Shown: positions 1 to 6,411, counted from the first letter of the stretch. The stretch: 10,930 nt of DNA from CALZFJ01 sp051878575 (GCA_051878575.1 JBJEKJ010000046.1:1-10930); one strand, 5' to 3'. The notes: generated by a model from the sequence alone, not told the origin. Made by a program: numbers and translations.

Positions 1-136
1 TCTTTTCCACTCACAAAGACAGTCTCGGCCTTAACTTTCTTAGAGGAAATTTACGCAGAATAATTGGTTTTACACTCACAAGGTGCTATAAAAAATGTTT
101 CCGGCCCTTTGGCGTGGCATCGTCGTGGCGGGCGAC
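1..136. other. Intergenic region downstream of hisB
   Basis: AT-rich, with no recognised gene. In the direction of his transcription a run of six T (minus strand, 91-96) follows a GC-rich stretch, but I cannot draw a convincing stem before it, so no terminator is called. Confidence 0.4.
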
Positions 137-1288
137 TCAGAGGGTGCCTTTTGTCGACGGCAGGCGATAGGCGAACACGTCGCGGCGTATGGCGGCTTTC
201 AGCGAGCGCGCCAATGCCTTGAATATACCCTCAATCTTGTGGTGCTCGTTGTCGCCGCGAGCCGAGATGTAAAGATTCATGCGGGCGCTGTCGCTGAGGC
301 TCTTGAAGAAGTGCATGAACATCTCGGTGGGGACGTCGCCTATCTTCTCGCGCTTGAATTCGACGTCCCACACAAGCCAGCTGCGCCCGCCGAAGTCGAG
401 AGCCACGGTGCACAGGCTGTCGTCCATAGGCAGCACGAAGCCGTAGCGCTCGATTCCGCGCTTGTCGCCGAGGGCTGTGCGCAGTGCGTCGCCGAGGGCT
501 ATTGCCGTGTCCTCAATGGTGTGGTGCTCATCAATCCACAAATCGCCTTTGGCAGTTATTTCGAGGTCGATGCCCGAGTGGCGGCTGATTTGGTCGAGTA
601 TATGGTCGAAAAATCTCAGTCCGGTGGCTATTTTGCCCGTCCCTGAGCCGTCGAGGTCGATTTTTATGTCGATATCGGTCTCATTGGTCGTCCTTCTCAC
701 ATGAGCCGTTCGGCTACCGCCACGCAGGAAGTCGCTGATGCGGCTCCAGTCGTCGGTTATCAGCGCCACCACATCCGAGAGCCCCGCATCGGCCGCAGCC
801 TTGGCGCCAGCGTCGGCGTCGGTGAAGAAAATAGCCTTTGCGCCGAGATTCCTTGCCAGCATCACGTCGGTGAGGCGGTCGCCAATCACGAACGACTCGG
901 CAAGATTGTAGTCGCCCTGCATGTATTTTCCGAGCAGGGCCGTTCCCGGCTTGCGTGTGGGCTTGTGCTCATGCTCGAAGGTGGTGTCGATTATTATGTC
1001 GTCGAAAGTCACCCCCTCGCCGCGAAGCGTGTTCAGCAGCAGGCGGTGAGGAGGCTCGAAGGCCTCGGTGGGGAATGACGTAGTGCCTAATCCGTCTTGG
1101 TTGGTCACCATCACGAGCTCGTAGTCGAGAGTGCGTGCTATGAATCCGAGGTTGCGTATCATTCCGGGGATAAACTCGAATTTCTCCAAAGAGTCGAGTT
1201 GGTAGTCTACCGGGGGCTCCACCACTAATGTTCCGTCGCGGTCGATGAATAGCGCTCGCCGCGGGGCCGTATTATTGTCGTTGCTCAT
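137..1288 (-). CDS. hisB: Bifunctional histidinol-phosphatase / imidazoleglycerol-phosphate dehydratase
   Basis: 383-residue cytoplasmic enzyme carrying out two non-consecutive steps of histidine synthesis: dehydration of imidazoleglycerol phosphate and hydrolysis of histidinol phosphate. Residues 1 to about 190 are a HAD phosphatase: the DRDGT motif supplies nucleophile D16 and acid D18, TNQDG (62-66) is motif II, and GDRLTD (136-141) is the acidic motif. Residues about 195-383 are the dehydratase, with metal-binding motifs FFDH (H229), DEHHTIED (253-260), MHFF (H326) and EHHKIE (348-353). Length and domain order match the fused HisB of E. coli, but the zinc-loop cysteines of the E. coli phosphatase domain are absent: the equivalent stretch, about 103-114, reads FEHEHKPTRKPG. 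The ATG lies 17 nt inside the end of hisC, suggesting translational coupling. It is the last operon gene in view, and I see no clear terminator after its stop. Confidence 0.97.
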   Translation of the reverse strand: MSNDNNTAPRRALFIDRDGTLVVEPPVDYQLDSLEKFEFIPGMIRNLGFIARTLDYELVMVTNQDGLGTTSFPTEAFEPPHRLLLNTLRGEGVTFDDIIIDTTFEHEHKPTRKPGTALLGKYMQGDYNLAESFVIGDRLTDVMLARNLGAKAIFFTDADAGAKAAADAGLSDVVALITDDWSRISDFLRGGSRTAHVRRTTNETDIDIKIDLDGSGTGKIATGLRFFDHILDQISRHSGIDLEITAKGDLWIDEHHTIEDTAIALGDALRTALGDKRGIERYGFVLPMDDSLCTVALDFGGRSWLVWDVEFKREKIGDVPTEMFMHFFKSLSDSARMNLYISARGDNEHHKIEGIFKALARSLKAAIRRDVFAYRLPSTKGTL

Positions 1289-2312
1289 ATTCGCTGATGT
1301 TTTTTATAAGTTGTTCGTTCTCATCGGCAGTGCCCACAGTTATGCGCAGGCAGCCTAAGCACTTCTCCACGCGGTTGCGATTGCGCACTATAATGCCGCG
1401 GTCGCGAAGGAAACGGTAGAGCGCGTCGGCGTCGTCGACACGCACGAGCACGAAATTGGCGTCGGTGCCGAAGATGTGGCGCACGCAGCTCATTTTCGCG
1501 AGGGAGTCGATAAGTGTGCTGCGGTTGGCGAGCAGCGTGGCCACCCATTCCTCCACCTCATTGTGGCGGCGAAGGCGGTCGATGGCATAGCGCTGTGTGA
1601 GAGCGTTCACGTTGTAGGGATACTTCACCTTATTGTAGATGTCGATTACGGGCTGTGAGGCAAAGGCTATGCCGAGTCGCACGGCAGCACTTCCCCATGC
1701 CTTCGATAGGGTCTGGAACACTATTAGGTTGGGCACCGTGTCTATGTGCCCGAGCATCGAGTCTTGCCCCGAGAAGTCGATATAGGCCTCGTCGACGATA
1801 ACCATTCCCTCGAAGCGTCGGCAAAGCCGCAGAATGTCGTCGGTGGCGAAGGCGTTGCCCGTAGGGTTGTTGGGCGAGCATATCCACAGCAGCTTCGTGT
1901 GGGCGTCGGTTGCGGCAAGCAGCGCCTCGGTGTCGAGCCCGAAATCGTCGGTGAGCGCCACGCGGCGATATTCCACATTGTTGATGTCGGCGCACACCTG
2001 ATACATTCCGTAGGTGGGAGCTATTGCCGCCACATTGTCGATTCCCGGCTCGCAGAATATGCGGTAGGCGAGGTCGATGCACTCATCGCTTCCCACGCCG
2101 AGGAAAATGCGGTCGGCAGGCACCTTTCGGATGCCGGCAATCAGCTCCTTGACCTCGCGTTGCAGCGGGTCGGGGTAGCGGTTGTAGGGCGAGTTGAAGG
2201 GATTCTCGTTGGCGTCGAGAAACACCGACGCCGAGCCTGTGAACTCATTGCGGGCTGAGCTGTAGGGCTCCAAGTTCCATATATTCGGTCTTACTAAGCG
2301 TTGAAGGTCCAT
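1272..2312 (-). CDS. hisC: Histidinol-phosphate aminotransferase
   Basis: 346-residue PLP-dependent class I/II aminotransferase that converts imidazole-acetol phosphate plus glutamate to L-histidinol phosphate. Visible landmarks: NENPF (36-40) near the N terminus, SPNNPTGN (146-153), DEAY with PLP-ring Asp174, SKAWG with Schiff-base Lys204, downstream Arg212, and CLRITVGT (321-328), whose Arg323 is placed to bind the substrate carboxylate or phosphate. The length is usual for HisC. The start is 14 nt after the hisD stop, and the 3' end overlaps the hisB start by 17 nt, so it sits in the middle of the operon. The neighbours rule out the related aromatic aminotransferases and threonine-phosphate decarboxylase CobD that this fold could otherwise suggest. 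Confidence 0.97.
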   Translation of the reverse strand: MDLQRLVRPNIWNLEPYSSARNEFTGSASVFLDANENPFNSPYNRYPDPLQREVKELIAGIRKVPADRIFLGVGSDECIDLAYRIFCEPGIDNVAAIAPTYGMYQVCADINNVEYRRVALTDDFGLDTEALLAATDAHTKLLWICSPNNPTGNAFATDDILRLCRRFEGMVIVDEAYIDFSGQDSMLGHIDTVPNLIVFQTLSKAWGSAAVRLGIAFASQPVIDIYNKVKYPYNVNALTQRYAIDRLRRHNEVEEWVATLLANRSTLIDSLAKMSCVRHIFGTDANFVLVRVDDADALYRFLRDRGIIVRNRNRVEKCLGCLRITVGTADENEQLIKNISEYEQRQ

Positions 2313-2326
2313 ATTTTTGTTGGGAA

Positions 2327-3637
2327 TTAGATGTTACGATTCCGTTCTATCTCGCGCAGCCTCACCGTCACTGCCAGTCTGTGAGCCATCAAGTCCTCGT
2401 TCTCGGCGAGAGTCTCAATGGCGGCGCCTATCGAGCGCAATCCTTCGGGTGTGAGGTGCTGGAAAGTAATTTTTTTCGTGAAACTGTCGATGTTCACTCC
2501 GCTGTAGGCCTTGGCATAGCCGCTTGTGGGCAGTGTGTGGTTGGTCCCCGAGGCATAGTCGCCGGCGCTCTCGGGCGAATAACCGCCTACGAACACCGAC
2601 CCTGCATTCACCACTCTGTCGGCTATGGCCTCAGCGTCGGTTCGATTGATGATGAGGTGCTCGGGAGCATACTCATTGGCGAAGTCCATAATCTCGCCGT
2701 CGTCGTGCATCAGAATCACTCGGCTGTGGGATAGCGACTTGCGCATCATCTCCCTCCGTGGTAGCGTGTCGAGTAGCCTGCCGATTACATTGGGAAGCTC
2801 CTCGGCGAGGGCCTTGTCGGTGGTGAGTAGAATCGACTGGCTGTCGGGGCCGTGCTCGGCTTGTGACAGGAAGTCGCTCGCCACAAACTCGCGATTGGCG
2901 TTGCCGTCGGCGATTATCATCTCTTCCGAGGGGCCTGCCGGCATGTCAATTGCCGCTGCCTGAGTGCTGACCTGCTGCTTTGCCTCCATCACAAAGCGGT
3001 TGCCGGGGCCGAATATCTTGCTCACTCGCGGAATGCTCTCAGTGCCGAAGGCCATCGCCGCTATGGCTTGCGCTCCACCCACCTTGTACACTTCGGTCAC
3101 GCCGGCTATGCTTGCGGCGTAGAGTATGGCGGGGTGTACCTTGCCGTCTTTCCCCGGAGGTGTGCAAAGCACAATCTTGCGGCATCCCGCCAATCGTGCG
3201 GGAATGGCAAGCATCAGCACTGTGGAGAATAGGGGAGAGTTCCCTCCGGGAATATACAGGCCCACCTTCTCTATTGCCACAGCTTTCTGCCGGCATGTGA
3301 CCCCCGGCATTGTGTCGACACTTATCTCGCTCATGCGCTGAGCCTTATGGAATGCCGATATGTTTTTAGCCGCCACGGCAATGGCGCTGCGCAGCTCGTG
3401 GCTCACGGCATCGGCGGCATCCATCAGCTCATTGGAGCTCACTTTCAGCGCGCCCACTCTCACTCCGTCGAAGCGCTCGCACATCTCGCGCAGCGCGGTG
3501 TCGCCGCGACGGCGCACGTCGGCCAATATGCCGGCCACGGTGTCGTGCAGCTCTTTTGTCTCGCTCACGGCGCGTGTCATCAGCCGTTGCCACTCGTCGC
3601 GCCGTGGATATTCAGTAAGTTTGATAATATTGCCCAT
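2327..3637 (-). CDS. hisD: Histidinol dehydrogenase
   Basis: 436-residue zinc enzyme catalysing the last two steps of histidine synthesis, NAD-dependent oxidation of L-histidinol via histidinal to histidine. The active-site residues fall at the same numbers as in the E. coli enzyme: zinc ligands Q259 and H262 (SQAEHGPDS), D360 (SAGDYASGTNH) and H419, and the catalytic pair E326-H327 in NEYAPEHL. The glycine-rich segments YIPGGNSPLFS (128-138), KVGGAQAIAAMAFGT (185-199) and FGPGN (209-213) are typical of the family. Nothing is truncated. It starts 35 nt after the hisG stop and ends 14 nt before hisC, consistent with one polycistronic message. Confidence 0.98.
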   Translation of the reverse strand: MGNIIKLTEYPRRDEWQRLMTRAVSETKELHDTVAGILADVRRRGDTALREMCERFDGVRVGALKVSSNELMDAADAVSHELRSAIAVAAKNISAFHKAQRMSEISVDTMPGVTCRQKAVAIEKVGLYIPGGNSPLFSTVLMLAIPARLAGCRKIVLCTPPGKDGKVHPAILYAASIAGVTEVYKVGGAQAIAAMAFGTESIPRVSKIFGPGNRFVMEAKQQVSTQAAAIDMPAGPSEEMIIADGNANREFVASDFLSQAEHGPDSQSILLTTDKALAEELPNVIGRLLDTLPRREMMRKSLSHSRVILMHDDGEIMDFANEYAPEHLIINRTDAEAIADRVVNAGSVFVGGYSPESAGDYASGTNHTLPTSGYAKAYSGVNIDSFTKKITFQHLTPEGLRSIGAAIETLAENEDLMAHRLAVTVRLREIERNRNI

Positions 3638-3672
3638 AATGATATTAAGTTTGAAGGGTCGGAGGTAGAGGC

Positions 3673-4527
3673 CTAAAGCACCATCTTCTCAATGTCGAGC
3701 ACGAGTATTCCCTCGGCGCCCGCGCTTTTCAGCCTGTTGATGATTTCCCAGAAGTGCTTCTCGGCGAGCACCGTGTGGACCGAGCACCAGCTCTCGTCGG
3801 CAAGCGGCAGTATGGTTGGGCTCTTGATGCCCGGGAGCACGCTCAGCACGTCGGTCAGTTTCTCCTTGGGCACATTCATCAAAATGTATTTCTTGCTCTC
3901 GGCGGTTTTCACCGCCTCGATGCGGAACATAAGCTCGTCGAGCACTTCCTGCTTCTCCTCGCTGAGCTTTAGGCCGTTGCCTATCAGCACCGCCTCCGAC
4001 TGCATCACCGTAGCCACTTCGGCGAGGTTGTTGCTCACCAATGTGCTCCCCGACGACACGATGTCGAAAATGGCGTCGGCGAGTCCTATGCCAGGGGCTA
4101 TTTCCACCGAGCCGTTGATTACATGGATATCGGCGCGTATGCCGTTGCTGTTCAGGAACTCTGAGAGAATCTTGGGGTAGGAAGTGGCGATTTTGCGGTT
4201 GTTGAACCATTGCAGCCCCTCATATTTTACCTCTTTGGGGATGGCGAGCGACAGCCGGCATTTGCTGAAGCCGAGGCGGCGAAGTATCTCCACGTTCTGC
4301 TGCTTCTCCTGCACCTCGTTGAGCCCTACGATGCCTATGTCGGCAGTTCCGGTTGCTACCGAGTCGGGGATGTCGTCGTCGCGGAGAAACAGAAGTTCCA
4401 CCGGAAAATTGCGTGATGGCACGAGCAGCGTGCGCTTCACTGCCGTCAGCTTGATGCCTGCCTCGGCGAGTAGCTCCATCGTCTCGTCGTAGAGGCGGCC
4501 TTTTGATTGTACTGCGATTCTTAGCAT
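3673..4527 (-). CDS. hisG: ATP phosphoribosyltransferase, long form
   Basis: 284-residue first and committed enzyme of histidine synthesis, joining ATP and PRPP to give phosphoribosyl-ATP. At this length it is the long, self-regulated form. The first ~205 residues are the periplasmic-binding-protein-like catalytic core, with the PRPP loop in the DIVSSGSTL segment (155-163) and the substrate-loop region EIAPGIGLADAIFD (142-155). The last ~75 residues, beginning near SKKYILMNVP, form the ACT-like regulatory domain that binds histidine for feedback inhibition. No hisZ partner is needed. It is the first structural gene of the operon. Its ATG lies 67 nt beyond the leader terminator, so its expression should depend on antitermination there. 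Confidence 0.97.
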   Translation of the reverse strand: MLRIAVQSKGRLYDETMELLAEAGIKLTAVKRTLLVPSRNFPVELLFLRDDDIPDSVATGTADIGIVGLNEVQEKQQNVEILRRLGFSKCRLSLAIPKEVKYEGLQWFNNRKIATSYPKILSEFLNSNGIRADIHVINGSVEIAPGIGLADAIFDIVSSGSTLVSNNLAEVATVMQSEAVLIGNGLKLSEEKQEVLDELMFRIEAVKTAESKKYILMNVPKEKLTDVLSVLPGIKSPTILPLADESWCSVHTVLAEKHFWEIINRLKSAGAEGILVLDIEKMVL

Positions 4528-4594
4528 AATCTTGTTGTTATGGCGTTCGTTTGATTAATAATCTCACATTGTCACGTCTTTTGCCGGTTGAGGC

Positions 4595-4637
4595 AATAAA
4601 AATGCCGGCGTCCCATCGCTACGACGGAAAGCCGGCA
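4595..4637 (-). terminator. Intrinsic terminator of the his attenuator
   Basis: On the minus strand TGCCGGC (4631-4637) pairs perfectly with GCCGGCA (4603-4609). The interior can extend the stem: UCC with GGA, then GUCG with CGAU (the outermost pair G-U) around a UAG loop, with one bulged G. TTTTTATT follows at once (4595-4602). It lies between the leader stop and hisG, so it is a conditional rather than an end-of-operon terminator. Confidence 0.9.
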
Positions 4638-4687
4638 AATATATCGCATCAGTCCTGAAAACCTTCAACTACACATTCCCTTGCAGC

Positions 4688-4744
4688 TCACCGCCTGCGG
4701 TTGCCGAAATGATGATGGTGATGATGTAGCTGAGAAATTTTCAT
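4688..4744 (-). CDS. hisL: Histidine operon leader peptide
   Basis: An 18-codon reading frame upstream of hisG encodes MKISQLHHHHHHFGNRRR and then TGA. The codons CAT CAT CAC CAT CAT CAT give six consecutive histidines, the signature of a translation-sensing his leader as known from the enterobacterial his operon. The ATG is about 22 nt downstream of the expected transcription start of the TACCTTTG promoter, and the stop is 50 nt before the terminator stem. The peptide probably has no function of its own: ribosome position over the His run would report charged tRNA-His and choose between antiterminator and terminator. The symbol is given by analogy. A chance run of six His codons at exactly this place is very unlikely. 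Confidence 0.93.
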   Translation of the reverse strand: MKISQLHHHHHHFGNRRR

Positions 4745-4772
4745 AATTCCAAATTCAATGTTTTGTCGGATG

Positions 4773-4804
4773 CAAAGGTAACAAAAAACTTGCGAAATTT
4801 CCAA
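4773..4804 (-). promoter_or_regulatory. Promoter of the his leader/operon
   Basis: Minus-strand TACCTTTG (4773-4780) is a full match to the Bacteroidota -7 box TAnnTTTG. The -33 position, 20 nt upstream, reads TTGG (4801-4804), a weak match to TTTG. The implied start is near 4767-4769, leaving a short untranslated region before the leader ATG. Confidence 0.75.
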
Positions 4805-4932
4805 GAGAATGTAAAGAAAAATCGGCAAATTCTTTCAAATTTACTCAAAAAGACGTTCTGATGCTGTCAATTTTCTTTCTTACGAGGTACTGTGTCCGAT
4901 GTGCGCCGGTAGGGATGCATGCGTATCGGGCA

Positions 4933-5958
4933 TCAGACGCCGTAGGAGAGGATGGTGTAGTAGCGACCGGCTGAATAGTCATATTCAAGCGTCACGTATC
5001 CGCGTGAGTCGCCGCCATACCACATCATCTCGCGGTGATGACCGTTCCATCTCGACGATACCGGAGTGCCGTAGGTGAGGCACAGATTGTGATACAGCCT
5101 GTCATAGCGTCCGAGGGCGTTGTAGGAGGTGGAGTAGATGAATTGTGCCCCCGTCAGGTGACCATAGGCGTCGTAATACATCGTGGCGTCGGGCCATGTA
5201 TAGGCCATTTCTCGCACATTACGCAGATAGATGGTGTTGTCCACATACCCGTCGATTTCATATCCCTTATAATAGAGGTAGTCGAGAGTGCTGTTGTAGA
5301 GCGTCCCAAACGTCAGCCCGAGAACTGTGCTTATTACCGGGGCTCCGTGGTGCGGACAGTAGCCGTGAGGCCTCACCGGACGCGGAATCGGACGGCTTAT
5401 CGGCCGATATGCCCTGTGAGGTGGAGGCACGGGGCGACTCCAATTGCCGGGAGCCGGACTGTTGTGCCCGGGATGCCATCCGTTGCCGTGTCGGTCGCCG
5501 GGCCAATGGTTGATGTTCCCGTTGTTGTGATTTGGACGGCTTGGCACTCCGGGTCGGTTGCCATTGTGGCTACCGTTGCTGCCGCTGCCGGGACGGTTGC
5601 CATTGTGGCTGCCGTTGTTTCCGCTGCCGGGGCGGTTGCCGTTGTGGCTGCCGTTGTTGCCCGGTCGGTTTCCGTTGTGGCTGCTGCCGGGACGGTTTCC
5701 GTTGTGGCTGCCGTTGTTCCCGCTGCCGGGGCGGTTGCCGTTATGGCTGCTGTTGTTTCCGCTGCCGGGACGGTTGCCGTTATGGTTGCCGTTGTTCCCG
5801 CTGCCGGGACGGTTGCCGTTATGGTTGCCGTTGTTCCCGCTGCCGGGACGGTTGTTGGTGTGGGTAGGGCGCTGTATTTGTGAGTTGATAACCGGGGCGA
5901 AAGTCAATCCGGCAAACAGCGATGATGCCAATAGTATGTTGCGTAAAGTTGCATTCAT
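4933..5958 (-). CDS. Secreted Asn/Gly/His-rich repeat protein, unknown function
   Basis: 341 residues, function not recognised. Residues 1 to about 26 look like a signal peptide (hydrophobic ILLASSLFAGLTFAPV). Residues 36-133 are eight tandem copies of a unit close to NRPGSGNNGSHNG, two of them shortened to 9 and 11 residues. Residues 134-205 are low-complexity, rich in Pro, Arg, His, Asn and Gly (for example RPISRPIPRPVRPHG), and probably disordered. Residues about 207-341 form a Tyr-rich, probably folded domain (GLTFGTLYNSTLDYLYYKGYE, then DATMYYDAYGHLTGAQFIYSTSY) that I cannot assign. Export to the periplasm or surface is inferred from the signal peptide. No T9SS sorting domain or lipobox is visible. 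The repeat linker could reach across the cell envelope or bind metal through its His residues, but this is speculation. The gene stands alone; no good promoter match was found just upstream. Confidence 0.8.
   Translation of the reverse strand: MNATLRNILLASSLFAGLTFAPVINSQIQRPTHTNNRPGSGNNGNHNGNRPGSGNNGNHNGNRPGSGNNSSHNGNRPGSGNNGSHNGNRPGSSHNGNRPGNNGSHNGNRPGSGNNGSHNGNRPGSGSNGSHNGNRPGVPSRPNHNNGNINHWPGDRHGNGWHPGHNSPAPGNWSRPVPPPHRAYRPISRPIPRPVRPHGYCPHHGAPVISTVLGLTFGTLYNSTLDYLYYKGYEIDGYVDNTIYLRNVREMAYTWPDATMYYDAYGHLTGAQFIYSTSYNALGRYDRLYHNLCLTYGTPVSSRWNGHHREMMWYGGDSRGYVTLEYDYSAGRYYTILSYGV
5560..5853 (-). repeat. 39-bp coding minisatellite, eight units
   Basis: Eight head-to-tail units encode NRPGSGNNGxHNG. 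Six are full-length (39 bp), one is 27 bp and one 33 bp, all deletions in multiples of three that keep the frame. The two neighbouring copies at 5771-5809 and 5810-5848 are identical at nucleotide level, pointing to recent duplication or gene-conversion-like homogenisation. Copy number is likely to vary between strains by slippage. Confidence 0.93.
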
Positions 5959-6109
5959 GTCGAGTAATTTTATCAGGTTAAACGTCTATGTTTTGTTAAT
6001 ATGACAAAAAAATAAGCCGAAAGTTTAAGCATAAAGCTGCATTTTTTACGGACAAAACAAATAATCCCTTATTTGAATCGTTTAGGCTCGTATTTTAGCC
6101 GAATAGTTT

Positions 6110-6125
6110 CGAAAACCGGTTTTCG
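6110..6125. promoter_or_regulatory. Perfect 16-bp palindrome, possible operator
   Basis: CGAAAACCGGTTTTCG is identical to its own reverse complement. It ends 12 bp before the -33 box of the promoter at 6138-6169, a place where an activator or repressor dimer could bind. A second, wider inverted repeat, GCCGAA (6098-6103) with TTCGGC (6122-6127), interleaves with it. Function is inferred from position only. Confidence 0.45.
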
Positions 6126-6137
6126 GCGTTAAGAGGG

Positions 6138-6169
6138 TTTGTGTGGTAAGGTTTTATGTTGTAAATTTG
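6138..6169 (+). promoter_or_regulatory. Consensus Bacteroidota promoter without a gene directly behind it
   Basis: TTTG (6138-6141), a 20-nt spacer, then TAAATTTG (6162-6169): both elements match the Bacteroidota sigma-ABfr consensus. Expected start is about 6173-6177. No convincing coding region lies between it and the terminator at 6269-6305. Confidence 0.65.
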
Positions 6170-6174
6170 CAACA

Positions 6175-6305
6175 CTGATATGAACCATTTCCGAGTGCTA
6201 TTATATTGTTTTTGTAATTTTTTTGGTGAATGAGGTTTTTTGTAATAATTTACTGATAAGATTAAAATCAAGATGCGCCGGCGATGGTGCGTCTTGCTCT
6301 TTTTA
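6175..6305 (+). ncRNA. Predicted small RNA of about 130 nt
   Basis: The boundaries come from a consensus promoter at 6138-6169 and a strong intrinsic terminator ending at 6305. The interior is AT-rich, with runs of T and little stable structure apart from the terminator. The only short frame inside is 17 codons (6180-6233, MNHFRVLLYCFCNFFGE). Its ATG would be only a few nt from the expected transcription start, so translation is doubtful. Two readings are possible: a free-standing sRNA, or a leader with an attenuator for the response regulator at 6462. The latter has its own promoter at 6381-6411, which favours the first. The exact 5' end is an estimate. Confidence 0.5.
6269..6305 (+). terminator. 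Strong intrinsic terminator
   Basis: The arms CAAGATGCGCC (6269-6279) and GGTGCGTCTTG (6286-6296) pair over 11 bp, with two G-U wobbles, around the loop GGCGAT, followed by CTCTTTTTA. The T-tract is far better on the + strand than on the minus strand. No + strand gene precedes it in the window, which is why a short non-coding transcript is proposed. Confidence 0.8.
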
Positions 6306-6364
6306 GTGCCATTTGGTATCTTATTTTGACCGTATGGTAGTCCGAGACGGCCATATAGTAACAA

Positions 6365-6390
6365 AATGCCGCAATCGACATTGTGGCATT
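6365..6390. repeat. 11-bp inverted repeat overlapping the response-regulator promoter
   Basis: AATGCCGCAAT (6365-6375) and ATTGTGGCATT (6380-6390) are inverted with one mismatch around CGAC. As RNA all 11 positions pair, one as G-U. The right arm contains the -33 box (6381-6384), so this could be an operator, perhaps for autoregulation. On the minus strand the hairpin is followed by TTGTTAC, so a weak minus-strand terminator is the alternative. Confidence 0.5.
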
Positions 6391-6411
6391 GGAAAAGATT
6401 GCATATATTTG
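6381..6411 (+). promoter_or_regulatory. Promoter of the LytTR response regulator
   Basis: TTGT (6381-6384), a 19-nt spacer, then TATATTTG (6404-6411), a full TAnnTTTG match. Expected start is near 6416, giving an untranslated region of about 45 nt before the ATG. Confidence 0.65.

Larger units (their letters stand above)
4595..4744 (-). promoter_or_regulatory. Histidine operon transcription attenuator
   Basis: This block combines the leader peptide with two mutually exclusive RNA pairings. Immediately after the His codons the RNA reads CGGCAA (genomic 4701-4706). It is a perfect complement of UUGCCG (4633-4638), which includes most of the 5' arm of the terminator. A ribosome stalled on the first His codons leaves CGGCAA free to capture the terminator arm and allow read-through into hisG. 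A ribosome that runs to the stop codon covers CGGCAA, so the terminator can form. A small ACCGC/GCGGT hairpin (4690-4701) shares one base with CGGCAA and may act as a third element. The pairings are read directly from the sequence; the regulatory logic is inferred from classical attenuation. Confidence 0.85.

Noticed and set aside
4860..4932. Terminator for the repeat-protein gene
   Set aside because: Only weak, long-loop pairings (such as CCGAT with ATCGG about 24 nt apart) and no adjoining T-tract could be found.
5560..5853. CRISPR array or non-coding direct-repeat array
   Set aside because: Units abut without unique spacers, keep one reading frame and encode a regular peptide repeat. No cas genes are near.
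5035..5883. Long + strand open frame (282 codons) opposite the repeat protein
   Set aside because: It is a by-product of the GC-rich repetitive gene on the minus strand: its product is a monotonous Val/Ala string. The minus frame has a signal peptide and a folded C-terminal domain.
6095..6364. 89-codon minus-strand frame in the AT-rich intergenic region
   Set aside because: Composition is Lys/Asn/Tyr-rich as expected from AT-rich DNA. It has no recognisable domain or promoter, and it runs through the terminator hairpin and inverted repeats.
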